A stretch of 64,000 nucleotides of DNA from Vreelandella halophila (GCF_019903425.1 NZ_JACHUZ010000013.1:1848948-1912947); one strand, 5' to 3'. Positions 36,406-45,304 are shown, counted from the stretch's first letter. Numbers and translations: made by a program. Notes: generated by a model not told the origin, from the letters alone.

Positions 36406-37047
36406 TCAGCTGTCCCAGACAGCAATCTCTAACGGCGTGGGATCAAAGCCACTGCAGGGGTTGTTGAGCTGCGGGCAGTTGGAGATCAGGACGATCACAT
36501 CCATCAGCGCCTTCATCTCCACGTACTTGCCCGGGCCCGAAATGCCGTCGGCAAAGCTCAGTCCGCCTTCCGGCGTGATGGGTACGTTCATGAAAAAGTT
36601 GATGTTGTGCGCGATGTCGCGCTTGGTGACCCCGAAGTGTTCGTTTTCCTGGATCGCGTTCATCCAGTTGTCCCGGCATGAATGCATGCAGCGGCGGTCA
36701 TGGGCGTAGCGCACGGTGTTGCTCTCGGAGGAGCAGGCACCGCCCAGGGTGTCGTGGCGGCCGCAGGTATCGGCGATGATCTCGAGCATCGGGTTGTTGC
36801 GGTTGGAGCGCAGCACGCTGCCAGTGCCCAGGTAGACGTTGCCCTGTTCGCGCACGGTGTCATTGGCGCTGTAGCGCTCGGCCGGGTCCAGGGCGCTGTA
36901 GAACAGCGTGTCGGCGGCTTCGTTGCCGTCCACGTCGGTGATGCGGACGGTCGAGCCCGCCTTGACGGTGCCCATGAAGTAGTCGCCGGCGCCGATGCGC
37001 TGGCTGTAGCGGGCATCATGGGTCTGGCGGAAGCTTTCGGTCAGCAT
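36406..37047 (-). CDS. Carboxyguanidine deiminase subunit (DUF1989, urea carboxylase-associated protein 1 type)
   Basis: A 213-residue DUF1989 protein. Together with its neighbour it is of the type shown to form carboxyguanidine deiminase (CgdAB), which turns carboxyguanidine into allophanate plus ammonia (recalled from guanidine-degradation studies). Metal-binding cysteines and histidines are likely in [15 protein letters not shown] and [15 protein letters not shown] 37047 gives the family length; a frame reaching 37146 lies in the neighbour and is rejected. It shares one base with the upstream DUF1989 gene. I do not assign A or B. Confidence 0.82.
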   Translation of the reverse strand: MLTESFRQTHDARYSQRIGAGDYFMGTVKAGSTVRITDVDGNEAADTLFYSALDPAERYSANDTVREQGNVYLGTGSVLRSNRNNPMLEIIADTCGRHDTLGGACSSESNTVRYAHDRRCMHSCRDNWMNAIQENEHFGVTKRDIAHNINFFMNVPITPEGGLSFADGISGPGKYVEMKALMDVIVLISNCPQLNNPCSGFDPTPLEIAVWDS

Positions 37048-37793
37048 CAGGCACCTCCTGCATCGGTCAGGCGGACGGGGTCGTCCAGGTAATAGAGTCG
37101 GGTGTTTTCCATGGCCCGACGGCTTGTGGCGTGGGCATTGACGCATTCGTCATCCGGTGTGACCGGGTCGGTCTTCAGGAATTCCACCTGGATGGGCTTC
37201 TTCGGGTACTCGGTTGCCGGGTTCAGCGGATGCGGGCTGGTCGCGGCGATGACCAGGGCATCCATGTCGAAGCGCAGGGTCACGCTGGCGCCGGGGCGGT
37301 TGTGACCGTCCACGTAGCGCATGTTGCCGGCGTCGTCGGTCTCCACCCGGCTGAACAGGTTGAGGTTGGCGTGCAGGTCGCGCTCACTGAGCCCGTACTT
37401 GGCCAGTTCGGTAAGGAAGCTTTCCTCGCCGGAGAGGCACCATTCGTTCATGTATTCCTGGAAGGACCAGCGACCGAAGCGCTCGTAGCAGGCGCCCCGG
37501 GTCAGGGTACCGCAGGCGGAGTCGTGGCCGCCGAAGTCGTCCTCGACGATGGAGGCGATACAACGCCCCATGTCGGAATAGAGGCAGTGGCCCTGGGTCA
37601 GGCGGAAGATTTCCTGGGCCTTCATGGTGTCGGGCGCGTTGTAGCGCTCCATGAGCATTTTCGGGTTGAAAATGAGCAGGGCCAGGTTGCCGCCGCCTTC
37701 CACGTCCGTCAGGCGCAGGCCAGTGTTGCGGCGCATGCGGAAGGACCAGTGGTGGCCTCCGGGCAGGGTGTAGTCGTAGAGGAGTCGACTCAT
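37047..37793 (-). CDS. Carboxyguanidine deiminase subunit (DUF1989, urea carboxylase-associated protein 2 type)
   Basis: A 248-residue DUF1989 paralogue. It begins [22 protein letters not shown], and has [22 protein letters not shown] as the likely metal site and [12 protein letters not shown] after it. It is expected to form a heteromer with the smaller paralogue. Its start overlaps the ATPase gene by 4 bp (ATGA), which ties deimination to uptake in one message. Confidence 0.82.
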   Translation of the reverse strand: MSRLLYDYTLPGGHHWSFRMRRNTGLRLTDVEGGGNLALLIFNPKMLMERYNAPDTMKAQEIFRLTQGHCLYSDMGRCIASIVEDDFGGHDSACGTLTRGACYERFGRWSFQEYMNEWCLSGEESFLTELAKYGLSERDLHANLNLFSRVETDDAGNMRYVDGHNRPGASVTLRFDMDALVIAATSPHPLNPATEYPKKPIQVEFLKTDPVTPDDECVNAHATSRRAMENTRLYYLDDPVRLTDAGGA

Positions 37794-38605
37794 GAGTGTT
37801 CTCCTGTCGGTTGCGGGGTTTGGGTGTCGATGGTCCGGGCGGTGGCATCCACGTCGGCATTGATGTCGTCCAGCACGCCGGTGTCGTCGCGGCCCACGGC
37901 GAGGTCGTAGGTGATGCGGGCGCCGTAGGCCTCGGGGGCCTGCGGGTCCAGGCGCTCCTTGTCGAAGACCCAGAGGCGGGTGCCCAGGGCAAAGCCTTCC
38001 TCAATGTCGTGCGTGATCATGAAGACGGTAAGCTGCTGCTCGCGCCACAGGCGGCTGACCAGCTCGTGCATATCCCGTCGGATGCCCGGGTCCAGGGCCC
38101 CGAAGGGTTCGTCCAGAAGCAGGATCCGGGGTTTCTTGATCAGGGCCTGGGCAAGGGCGAGGCGCTGCTGCATGCCGCCGGAGAGTTCGTGGGGGTACTT
38201 GTCGAGGGCGTGTTCCAGGCCCACCTCTTTCAGCATGGCGATGGCGTCATCCCGGAGCCGGCGCCGGTGGGCGCCGAAGACACGCCCGAGCCAGCGGCTA
38301 GCTTCCAGCTCGCCGGCGAGCATGACGTTGCCGGTGGCATCCAGGTGCGGCATCACGGAGTAGCGCTGGAAGACGATGCCGCGTGTGGCGTCCGGCTCTT
38401 CCGGTATCGGCTTGCCATCCAGAAGCAGCTCGCCGCGCGTGGGTGTCTCGGTGCCCAGCAGCATCTTCAGGAAGGTGGTCTTGCCGCAGCCGGAGGCGCC
38501 CACCACGGTGACGAACTCGCGTGCCTCGATGCTGGCGTTGAGCCGTTCCAGCACTACGTCCTCGCCGAATTCCTTCCACAGGTTGCGGATTTCGATCATG
38601 GCCAT
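37790..38605 (-). CDS. Guanidine-operon ABC transporter ATPase
   Basis: A 271-residue importer ATPase of the nitrate/taurine type. Visible are GASGCGKTTFLKMLL (Walker A), HELSGGMQQRLALAQAL (signature) and ILLLDEPFGALDPG (Walker B). ATG 38605 follows AGGGGG by about nine bases; a frame to 38653 would run into the permease gene and is rejected. It works with the permease and binding protein next to it; import of guanidine or a guanidine compound is inferred from the riboswitch and enzymes. Confidence 0.88.
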   Translation of the reverse strand: MAMIEIRNLWKEFGEDVVLERLNASIEAREFVTVVGASGCGKTTFLKMLLGTETPTRGELLLDGKPIPEEPDATRGIVFQRYSVMPHLDATGNVMLAGELEASRWLGRVFGAHRRRLRDDAIAMLKEVGLEHALDKYPHELSGGMQQRLALAQALIKKPRILLLDEPFGALDPGIRRDMHELVSRLWREQQLTVFMITHDIEEGFALGTRLWVFDKERLDPQAPEAYGARITYDLAVGRDDTGVLDDINADVDATARTIDTQTPQPTGEHS

Positions 38606-38616
38606 AGTTGCGCCCC

Positions 38617-39435
38617 CTATTGGCCGGTTGCGTGGAACCAGGGGTAACGCCACCTGGACCAGCGGTTGAGCAGGAAGTCGATCACCAGCGCCAGCAGCGT
38701 GATCCAGAGGACGTAGGGCAGGATCACGTCCATGGAGAGGTAGCGCCGCACCAGGAAGATGCGGTAGCCAAGCCCCTCAGTGGCGGCGATGGCCTCGGCG
38801 GCGATCAGGAACAGCCAGGCGGTACCAAGCGCGAGGCGCGTGGTGGCCAGCAGCCGTGGCATGATCTGGGGCAGCATCAGGCGGGTGATGGTCTGCCAGG
38901 TGTTGGCCCCGAGCGTCTGCATCTTGATGATCTGTTCCTCGGGGATCTCAAGGGTCCGCTGCTGCATGTCCCGGATCATGAAGGGCGTCACGCCAATGAT
39001 GATCAGCATGACCTTGGCCAGTTCCTCCAGCCCGAACACGATGAACAGGATTGGCAGGATGGCCATGGGGGGGACCAGGGAGATGCCCACGACCAAAGGC
39101 GAGAGCGTGGCTCGCACATAGGGAATGGCGCCGTTGGCGATACCGAATATCAGGGCCAGCGCGGCGGAAAAACCAATGCCGATACCAAGCCTCTGAAGGC
39201 TCGCCAGGGTGTCCTGGAGCAACAGGTAGTCGCCGGAGCGCTTGCTGGGTTCAAACGCCATGCGTTCGACCGCCTCAGCCATCTGGGTCAGTGAGGGCAG
39301 CAGGGGGTCATCCGGGTTCTCCGCCAGTCGTGCCGTCGAGGCGCCGATGTAGATCGCCAGCAGGAGGGCGAATGGCAGCAGGCCCAGGAACCAGCGGGCG
39401 TAGCGATTGGGTTGGCGGTTGATCAGTTTCTTCAT
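38617..39435 (-). CDS. Guanidine-operon ABC transporter permease
   Basis: A 272-residue BPD_transp_1 permease of the TauC/SsuC type with about six membrane helices. The coupling helix region is MQTLGANTWQTITRLMLPQIMPRLL (EAA loop, around residues 180-205). It lies 11 bp before the ATPase start and 67 bp after the binding-protein gene. Confidence 0.88.
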   Translation of the reverse strand: MKKLINRQPNRYARWFLGLLPFALLLAIYIGASTARLAENPDDPLLPSLTQMAEAVERMAFEPSKRSGDYLLLQDTLASLQRLGIGIGFSAALALIFGIANGAIPYVRATLSPLVVGISLVPPMAILPILFIVFGLEELAKVMLIIIGVTPFMIRDMQQRTLEIPEEQIIKMQTLGANTWQTITRLMLPQIMPRLLATTRLALGTAWLFLIAAEAIAATEGLGYRIFLVRRYLSMDVILPYVLWITLLALVIDFLLNRWSRWRYPWFHATGQ

Positions 39436-39502
39436 GGGATCAGCCCGTCAGCGGGAAAACGGGCCGGCTCCGGAGAGCCGGCATGCGTTGGAGGTGATGG
39501 GG

Positions 39503-40558
39503 TCAGAGTTCCCCGTCTGCGGCCTGCTGCATGTACTTGTCCGTAAAGCGCAGGTTCACGTTGCCTTCGTTACCGTAGGTCCCGGACGGTGTCTCGATGC
39601 CCACGGCTTCCGCGCTGGGCGCACCCTGGCCGAGCAGGCCATGACGGAAAGAGAACTCGGCCACGTTCTGCATGGTTTCCAGCAGCTGGTCACTACGGGT
39701 GAAATCCACCGCTTCGGAGGGGTCATGGAACATGTTGGTCGCCTCCAGCTGGGCCTCGTAGCCCTCAAGATCGGTGCCCGCGGCATTCGCCATATGGGTG
39801 CGGGCCTCAATGGCGGTTTCGTCGCTGCCCTGCATGTGGGCCATGATCTCGTACCAAGCGCCGGTCAGGGCTTTGCCGAACTTGGGGTTCGCTTCCAGGG
39901 TTTCTGTGTTGACCACCATCAGGTCCATGATCTCGCCAGGGATCTGTGAAGAGTCGAACACCAGGTTGGCATTGGGCTGTTCCAGCACTGAACTGAGCTG
40001 CGGGTTCCAGGTCACCACGGAACTGACGTCGGGTGTGGCGAAAGCGGAGACAATGTCCGCATCGGCGGTGTTGACGACCTCGATATCACGCTCGGACAGC
40101 CCGACGGATTCCAGACCCCGTGCCAGCAGGTAGTGGGAGACAGAGAGTTCCACCAGGTTGACGCGCTTGCCCTCGATCTCGGCCAGGTCATCCTCGTTCT
40201 TCATGACGATGCCATCGTTGCCATCGGAGAAGTCGCCCACCAGCAGCGCGGTGGAGTCCACGCCGCCGGATGCCGGGATGGTGAGCGCGTCCATGTTGGT
40301 CATGGTGCAGCCGTCGAAGCGGCCGGAGGTGTACTGGTTGATGGACTCGATGTAGTCGTTGATCTGGACCACGTCGATTTCGATGTCGTACCTGTCAGCC
40401 CATTTATCAACGATGCCTTCGGCATCGCCGTAATCCCAGGGCATCCAGCCCACATAGATGGACCAGCAGACACTGAATTCGTCCTTGGCAAGGGCGGTGC
40501 CGGGCAGCATGCCGGCGGCGGCAATGAAGGGGAGTGCGGTAAGCAGCTTGGATCGCAT
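39503..40558 (-). CDS. Guanidine-operon ABC substrate-binding protein
   Basis: A 351-residue periplasmic protein of the family named for urea carboxylase regions (TauA/NMT1-like fold). The signal peptide is residues 1-24 (cleavage TALAKD). The mature start CWSIYVGWMPWDYGDAEG has aromatic residues that could cage a planar cation. It is the first gene after the guanidine-I riboswitch, and AGGAGG lies six bases before the ATG. Many existing labels say urea; guanidine or a guanidine derivative is more likely here. Confidence 0.87.
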   Translation of the reverse strand: MRSKLLTALPFIAAAGMLPGTALAKDEFSVCWSIYVGWMPWDYGDAEGIVDKWADRYDIEIDVVQINDYIESINQYTSGRFDGCTMTNMDALTIPASGGVDSTALLVGDFSDGNDGIVMKNEDDLAEIEGKRVNLVELSVSHYLLARGLESVGLSERDIEVVNTADADIVSAFATPDVSSVVTWNPQLSSVLEQPNANLVFDSSQIPGEIMDLMVVNTETLEANPKFGKALTGAWYEIMAHMQGSDETAIEARTHMANAAGTDLEGYEAQLEATNMFHDPSEAVDFTRSDQLLETMQNVAEFSFRHGLLGQGAPSAEAVGIETPSGTYGNEGNVNLRFTDKYMQQAADGEL

Positions 40559-40564
40559 GTCGAG

Positions 40565-40618
40565 CCTCCTGACGGTGGACTGGGAGGAATCAGATGGCTG
40601 TTCAGCCTGTATCCTCCC
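40565..40618 (-). promoter_or_regulatory. Possible translational expression platform of the riboswitch
   Basis: On the minus strand the segment TTCCTCCCA (40589-40581) can pair in two ways: seven bases with GGGAGGA at the 3' end of the aptamer (40618-40612), enclosing GGCTGAACAGCC, or five bases with the AGGAGG ribosome site (40570-40565). The pairings exclude each other. No T-run terminator is visible, so control of translation is likely, though the direction of the switch cannot be read from sequence alone. Confidence 0.45.
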
Positions 40619-40703
40619 GGGCTTTTGTCCCGCCGTGTAACCTTCAGAAGGTCGACCGCTCTCGGACCAGACGCCACGTCGGTGTGGCCGGAACCCTAGC
40701 TGT
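40612..40703 (-). promoter_or_regulatory. Guanidine-I riboswitch (ykkC motif)
   Basis: The minus strand carries the conserved aptamer blocks in order: CTAGGGTTCCGG (40699-40688), GTCTGGTCCGAGAGC (40672-40658), then ACACGGCGGGACAAAAGCCC and GGGAGG ending near 40613. Between the blocks are a GCCAC/GTGGC stem and a variable ACCTT/AAGGT hairpin, as in the known structure. These are the hallmarks of the guanidine-sensing ykkC RNA, which turns on guanidine export or degradation genes. It lies 54 bases before the ABC binding-protein gene. Confidence 0.93.
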
Positions 40704-40775
40704 CCATTTCAGATTGTCTTGGAACGGACCGGGCAGCACAGCGCCGCTCAGTCATCTGATTCCTGTCTGGTAGAT

Positions 40776-40791
40776 TGCAACCACAGTGCCA
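40776..40791 (-). promoter_or_regulatory. Sigma-54 promoter of the riboswitch-guanidine operon
   Basis: The minus strand reads TGGCACTGTGGTTGCA, with a full -24 TGGCAC, GG-N10-GC spacing and -12 TTGCA. The start near 40765 is about 65 bases before the aptamer. It lies between the GntR gene and the riboswitch, downstream of two NtrC-like sites. Confidence 0.72.
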
Positions 40792-40856
40792 CCTATGGAA
40801 AAGCCTTTAATGACAGTAGCCTGGGGGATCTGATGCTGCCGTGGTCTGGACTCGGG

Positions 40857-40873
40857 TGCGCCACCTTGGTGCA
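40857..40873. promoter_or_regulatory. NtrC-like site 1 upstream of the guanidine operon
   Basis: TGCGCCACCTTGGTGCA differs from TGCACC-N5-GGTGCA at a single position. Its centre is about 100 bp upstream of the predicted sigma-54 start site, the usual distance for an NtrC enhancer. Confidence 0.6.
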
Positions 40874-40886
40874 GCTGAGAGGGGTG

Positions 40887-40903
40887 TGCCCCGGTTGGGG
40901 GCA
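40887..40903. promoter_or_regulatory. NtrC-like site 2 upstream of the guanidine operon
   Basis: TGCCCCGGTTGGGGGCA is a dyad with the TGC-N11-GCA core, one mismatch per half from the NtrC consensus. It is 30 bp (about three turns) from site 1, on the same helix face, as in tandem NtrC enhancers. Confidence 0.5.
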
Positions 40904-40918
40904 GATTGGGCCTGGAAC

Positions 40919-41632
40919 CTAAGGGCGGCCTGGTTCCCGGCGCCGATGCTGTTGCGAAACCTCCCGGATGCGCTCCAGCGAGATGCCCTTGACGGCCTCC
41001 TGGCTGGTACGGATATGGGCGGTCATTTTCTCCGCGGCCTCACCGGGATTGTTGGCGATCAGTGCCTGCAGGATCTCGGCGTGTTCCCGGTAAGTGGCAT
41101 CGATCCGGTCGGGCCGGGTGAAATCAAGCCGGCGCACGATGCGCAGCCGGTCCGTTATCCGCTGGTGCACCTGGGTCATTTCGTCGTTGTCGGCCGCCGC
41201 CACCAGCTCACAGTGGAAGCTCTCATCGAGGGCACGCACGGTGCTGCCGAAAGCTCTCTCGGAGGGGGCATCCGGGTTCCAGATGTCATTGAGCAGCCGC
41301 AGGGCGGGTGGCGGCTTATCCAGGCGGCAGATCTTGTGCATGGCGGCCCGCTCAAGGGTGATGCGCAGGTCGTAGAGCTCCTCGATCTGCTTGAAATCCA
41401 GCTGCCGTATCTGCCAGCCACTGCGGAAAAGCACGTCCACATAGCCTTCGCGTTCCAGCCGGTACAGCGCCTCGCGCACCGGCGTGCGGCTGGCCGAAAG
41501 CCGCTGCGCGATGTCGGATTCACTGAACTTGTCGCCCGGGATCAGGCGGAACTCAAAGATATCCTCCTTGAGCGCCTGATAGATCCGGTCGGCCATGCTT
41601 TCGCGCTGTGTGGGGGCGCCGGATTCCGCCAT
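40919..41632 (-). CDS. GntR/FCD-family regulator of urea use
   Basis: A 237-residue FadR-type regulator. The winged helix (about residues 12-80) has FSESDIAQRLSASRTPVREALYRLEREGYV; the FCD effector domain (about 90-215) has likely metal histidines in DESFHCELV, EHAEIL and AHIRTSQ. It lies 17 bp after the urea carboxylase gene and is probably co-transcribed with it. Two CTTGTATACAAG palindromes in the atzF/urtA divergent region fit the TGT-ACA operators of FadR-type proteins, so autoregulation of the urea genes is inferred. The effector is unknown. Confidence 0.83.
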   Translation of the reverse strand: MAESGAPTQRESMADRIYQALKEDIFEFRLIPGDKFSESDIAQRLSASRTPVREALYRLEREGYVDVLFRSGWQIRQLDFKQIEELYDLRITLERAAMHKICRLDKPPPALRLLNDIWNPDAPSERAFGSTVRALDESFHCELVAAADNDEMTQVHQRITDRLRIVRRLDFTRPDRIDATYREHAEILQALIANNPGEAAEKMTAHIRTSQEAVKGISLERIREVSQQHRRREPGRP

Positions 41633-41649
41633 TGGGGGTCATCGCCTGC

Positions 41650-44600
41650 TCAGGAATCGGTTTGAATGCTCACCAGAGGGGCTCCCGGTGAGACCGCTTT
41701 ACCCGGCTCACAGTGTATCGCACTGATGCGGCCACTGTCGGGCGCTGTCATCTCAAACTCCATTTTCATGGCTTCCACAATGACCACTGGATCTCCCTGG
41801 GCAACGGTGTCGCCCGGCTGCACCAGGCACTTCCAGATGTTACCCGCGATCTCGGCGCTCACCAGTTCGCCAAGCGCCTCCAGCTCATCCGTTGCCGGGC
41901 GGTTGCTGGCGTCATGGAGTGCCTCCACGGCCCGGTCCTCGCTTTCCTTCCAACGGGCAACCTCCTCATGGTAGGCGGCCCGCTGGTGTTCGCGGAACTG
42001 AGCGATCGAGTCCGCATGCTCGTCCAGGAACGCCTTGTGCGAGACGAGCTCGAAGGTCTCCTCCTCAATGGGGATGGTCAGCTCACCGGCGCGGAACTGA
42101 TCCCGCAGCTCATGCAGCTCCTCCTCGCTGACCGGGTAGAACGAGACCTGGTCGAAGAACCGCAACAGCCAGGGCTTGCCGGCTTCGAACTGGGGGTTTT
42201 TGAGGTGCTTGTTCCAGATCGGCAGGGTGCGCCCAACCAGCTGGTAGCCCCCAGGTGAGTCCATCCCGTAGATGCACATATAGACGCCGCCGATGCCCAC
42301 GGTTCCCTCCGCTGTCCAGGTCCGGGCCGGGTTGTACTTGGAGGTCATGAGCCGGTGGCGGGGATCCAGTGGCACGGCGCAGGGGGCACCCAGATAAACG
42401 TCACCCAGGCCCAGCACCAGGTAGCGTGCGCTGTAGAGCACGTCGCGGACTTCATCCCGGTGTTCCAGGCCATTGAGGCGCTGGATGAAATCCACGTTGT
42501 TGGGCAGCCAGGGCGCGGTATCACGCACGGATTGGCGGTATTTGTCCACGGCCTCCAGGGTGGCGGTATCCTCGAACGCCATGGGCAGGTGCAGCACCCG
42601 GCTTCGGACCGTGAGTTCATCCGTTGCCGGCAGTGTCTGCTCAATGTCCAGCAGTGTCTGGATCAGGGATGACTGTGGCAGACGGTGCGGGTCGTAGCGC
42701 AGCTGCAGGGAACGCACCCCCGGCGACAGTTCCAGGAGGCCCACCAGGGCCCGATCTTCCAGCGCCTCCATAAGGCCGTGAATGCGCAGGCGGAAGCCCA
42801 GGTCCATAACGTTGGGCCCGTATTCCATCAGTATGTAGTTGTCGCCGGCCTGGCGGTAGCACACGGCGGGCCCGGTATCGGACTCCGGCAGAGAGGCCAG
42901 GATGGTGGCGGAGGCTTCCTTTTCGGGCTCCAGCCTCGGGGGCTGCCACGCCGGCTCTGGCTGGTGCTGTAGAGTCGCTATGGTGTCTTCCCGCTGCTGG
43001 GTCAGTGCCATGGCGGTGTCCATGTCCATGGGGACGAACTGGATGGTGTCGCCTGGTTTGACCTGACCCACCTTCCACAGTTCCGCGCTGGCGATGGTGA
43101 CCGGGCAGACAAAGCCGCCCAGGCTGGGCCCGTCCCGCGTCAGGATCACGGGCATGTCGCCGGTGAAGTTGATGCTGCCGATGGCGTACTCGCAGTCGTG
43201 GATGTTGGAGGGGTGGAGGCCTGCCTCGCCGCCGTCGGTCCGGGTGAACTCCGGGCGGGGTCCGTTCAGCCGGATGCCCAGCCGGTTGGAGTTGTAATGG
43301 ACTTCCCAGGCGGTATCTAAGAAGCGCGTGATGGAGTCCCGGGTGAAGAACTCCGGTGCGCCATGCGGGCCGTAGAGCACGCCGATCTGCCAGTGGTCCG
43401 GATACGTTGGAATCAGCGCGGGATCCGCCGGGGCGGGTGCGGTTTCGGGCGCGGCAGTGGTGCAGGCAGGCAGTTCCGGCTGGTTGAGCGGGACGGTGTC
43501 TCCGGCGCGCAGTGGCCGGCCCCCGTGACCGCCGAACTGGGCGAGGGCGAAGGTGGCTCGGCTGCCCAGGTATTCGGGCACGTCGAAGCCGGCGCGCACG
43601 GCCAGATAGGTGCGGCAGCCTGTTGTCGCCCGGCCCACGGTCAGGGTCTGGCCGGCCGATACGGTTACCGGTTCCCAGAACGGACAGGGGGTGCCGTCGA
43701 TGTCCGCGTCCGTGCTGGCACCGGTCAGGGCAATGACGCTGTCACGGTGAAAGGTCAGGGTGGGGCCTATGAGGGTGCACTCCAGGCCGGCAGCTTCCGG
43801 GGCATTGCCCGCGATCCGGTTGGCCAGGCGGAACGCGTAATCGTCCATGGGGCCGGAAGGCGGTACGCCGATGTGCCAGTAGCCGACACGCCCGGGGCAG
43901 TCCTGGACGGTGGTATAGGTCCCAGGTTTGACCACCTCGACCACGTTGGGCCTGTATTCGAAGGTATCCAGTGAGGATGTGGCGACCTCGCCGGCACTGA
44001 AGGCCGGGTCCGCCAGAACCTGGCGCAGGTAATCCAGATTGGTGGCAATGCCCAGCAGGCGGGTCTCGTCCAGCGCGTTGCGCAGGCGCGCCAGCGCGTC
44101 GTCGCGGTCGCGCCCGTGTACGATCATCTTGGCCAGCATGGGATCATAGTGCGGTGAGACTTCGGTGCCGGTCTCCACCCAGCCGTCAATGCGCACATCC
44201 TTTTCCGGCCAGTGGACATCATTGAGTTCGCCGGGCGCTGGCTGGAAGTCCTTGAGGGGGTCTTCGGCGTAAAGCCGGACTTCCATTGCCGCGCCCTCGA
44301 ACCGTGGCTCGAACGCATCCAGATCCGGGGACTCACCAGCACCGATGCGCAGCATCCATTCAACCAGGTCGATGCCGGTCACGCATTCGGTTACCGGATG
44401 CTCCACCTGCAGCCGCGTGTTGACCTCCAGAAAATAGAAAGCGTCACGGTCTGCGTCATAGATGTACTCAACCGTGCCGACCGACTGGTAGTTCACCGAT
44501 TTACCGAGGGCCACGGCGGCATCCAGCATGGCGCGGCGGGTCCTGGCGGGCAGGTTCGGCGCCGGTGTTTCCTCCACTACTTTCTGGTTACGGCGCTGCA

Positions 44601-45288
44601 GAGAGCAGTCGCGCTCGCCCAGCGCGATCACACGCCCTTGTCCGTCGCCGACAATCTGGACCTCCACATGGCGGGCGCGGGCGATGTAACGCTCCAGAAA
44701 GACGCCGCTGTCATTGAAGAAGCTTTCGCCAAGACGCTGCACGCTCGCAAAGGCCTGGCGCAGTTCATCCGCGGTGTCGCAGCGGTTGAGGCCGATGCCA
44801 CCGCCTCCGGCCGTTGACTTGAGCATCACCGGATAGCCCAGCTGCTCGGCGCTGGCCAGTGCTTCTTCGAGGCCGCTCAGCAACCCCGTACCTGGTGCGA
44901 GGGGGACGGCGGCGTCTTCGGCCAGGGCCCGCGCGCGGTGCTTGAGACCGAACTCACGGATCTGATCCGGGGTAGGGCCGGCGAAGTGGATTCCAGCATC
45001 CGCGCAGGCCTCGGCAAAGTCCGCGTTCTCCGAGAGGAACCCGTAACCGGGGATGATGGCGTCAGCACCCGATTCGCGCGCAATGGACAGAATGCGCTCT
45101 GTGTCGAGATAGGTCTCGGCGGCGCTCTCGCCGGTTAGTGGATAGGCCTCATCAGCGAGTGTGGCGTGCTGGCTGTGGCGGTCCGGATGGGAGTAGACCG
45201 CAATGCTGGTGATGCCCAGCCGCTTGAGGCTTTGGATGATGCGCACCGCAATCTCGCCCCGGTTGGCCACAAGAACCTTTGAAAACAT
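41650..45288 (-). CDS. uca: Urea carboxylase
   Basis: A 1212-residue biotin-dependent enzyme that carboxylates urea to allophanate. It has the same layout as the guanidine-type enzyme: biotin carboxylase (about residues 1-450; KSTAGGGGIGLN, ALGERDCSLQRRNQK), KipA/AHS2-like and KipI/AHS1-like carboxyltransferase, and biotinyl K1175 in EAMKM. At the discriminating position it has N707 (GSINFTGDMP), as expected for a urea enzyme. ATG 45288 has AAGGAG about seven bases upstream; a frame to 45396 runs into the allophanate hydrolase gene and is rejected. It is in one operon with atzF and gntR, divergent from the urea importer genes. Confidence 0.9.
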   Translation of the reverse strand: MFSKVLVANRGEIAVRIIQSLKRLGITSIAVYSHPDRHSQHATLADEAYPLTGESAAETYLDTERILSIARESGADAIIPGYGFLSENADFAEACADAGIHFAGPTPDQIREFGLKHRARALAEDAAVPLAPGTGLLSGLEEALASAEQLGYPVMLKSTAGGGGIGLNRCDTADELRQAFASVQRLGESFFNDSGVFLERYIARARHVEVQIVGDGQGRVIALGERDCSLQRRNQKVVEETPAPNLPARTRRAMLDAAVALGKSVNYQSVGTVEYIYDADRDAFYFLEVNTRLQVEHPVTECVTGIDLVEWMLRIGAGESPDLDAFEPRFEGAAMEVRLYAEDPLKDFQPAPGELNDVHWPEKDVRIDGWVETGTEVSPHYDPMLAKMIVHGRDRDDALARLRNALDETRLLGIATNLDYLRQVLADPAFSAGEVATSSLDTFEYRPNVVEVVKPGTYTTVQDCPGRVGYWHIGVPPSGPMDDYAFRLANRIAGNAPEAAGLECTLIGPTLTFHRDSVIALTGASTDADIDGTPCPFWEPVTVSAGQTLTVGRATTGCRTYLAVRAGFDVPEYLGSRATFALAQFGGHGGRPLRAGDTVPLNQPELPACTTAAPETAPAPADPALIPTYPDHWQIGVLYGPHGAPEFFTRDSITRFLDTAWEVHYNSNRLGIRLNGPRPEFTRTDGGEAGLHPSNIHDCEYAIGSINFTGDMPVILTRDGPSLGGFVCPVTIASAELWKVGQVKPGDTIQFVPMDMDTAMALTQQREDTIATLQHQPEPAWQPPRLEPEKEASATILASLPESDTGPAVCYRQAGDNYILMEYGPNVMDLGFRLRIHGLMEALEDRALVGLLELSPGVRSLQLRYDPHRLPQSSLIQTLLDIEQTLPATDELTVRSRVLHLPMAFEDTATLEAVDKYRQSVRDTAPWLPNNVDFIQRLNGLEHRDEVRDVLYSARYLVLGLGDVYLGAPCAVPLDPRHRLMTSKYNPARTWTAEGTVGIGGVYMCIYGMDSPGGYQLVGRTLPIWNKHLKNPQFEAGKPWLLRFFDQVSFYPVSEEELHELRDQFRAGELTIPIEEETFELVSHKAFLDEHADSIAQFREHQRAAYHEEVARWKESEDRAVEALHDASNRPATDELEALGELVSAEIAGNIWKCLVQPGDTVAQGDPVVIVEAMKMEFEMTAPDSGRISAIHCEPGKAVSPGAPLVSIQTDS

Positions 45289-45304
45289 GGCGTTACTCCT
45301 TGTT

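Noticed and set aside
33977-36709. A 910-residue open frame on the plus strand opposite the guanidine carboxylase gene
   Set aside because: It mirrors a well-supported carboxylase gene with all its motifs, has Gly/Val/His-rich low-complexity translation and no ribosome site. It is an artefact of high GC content.
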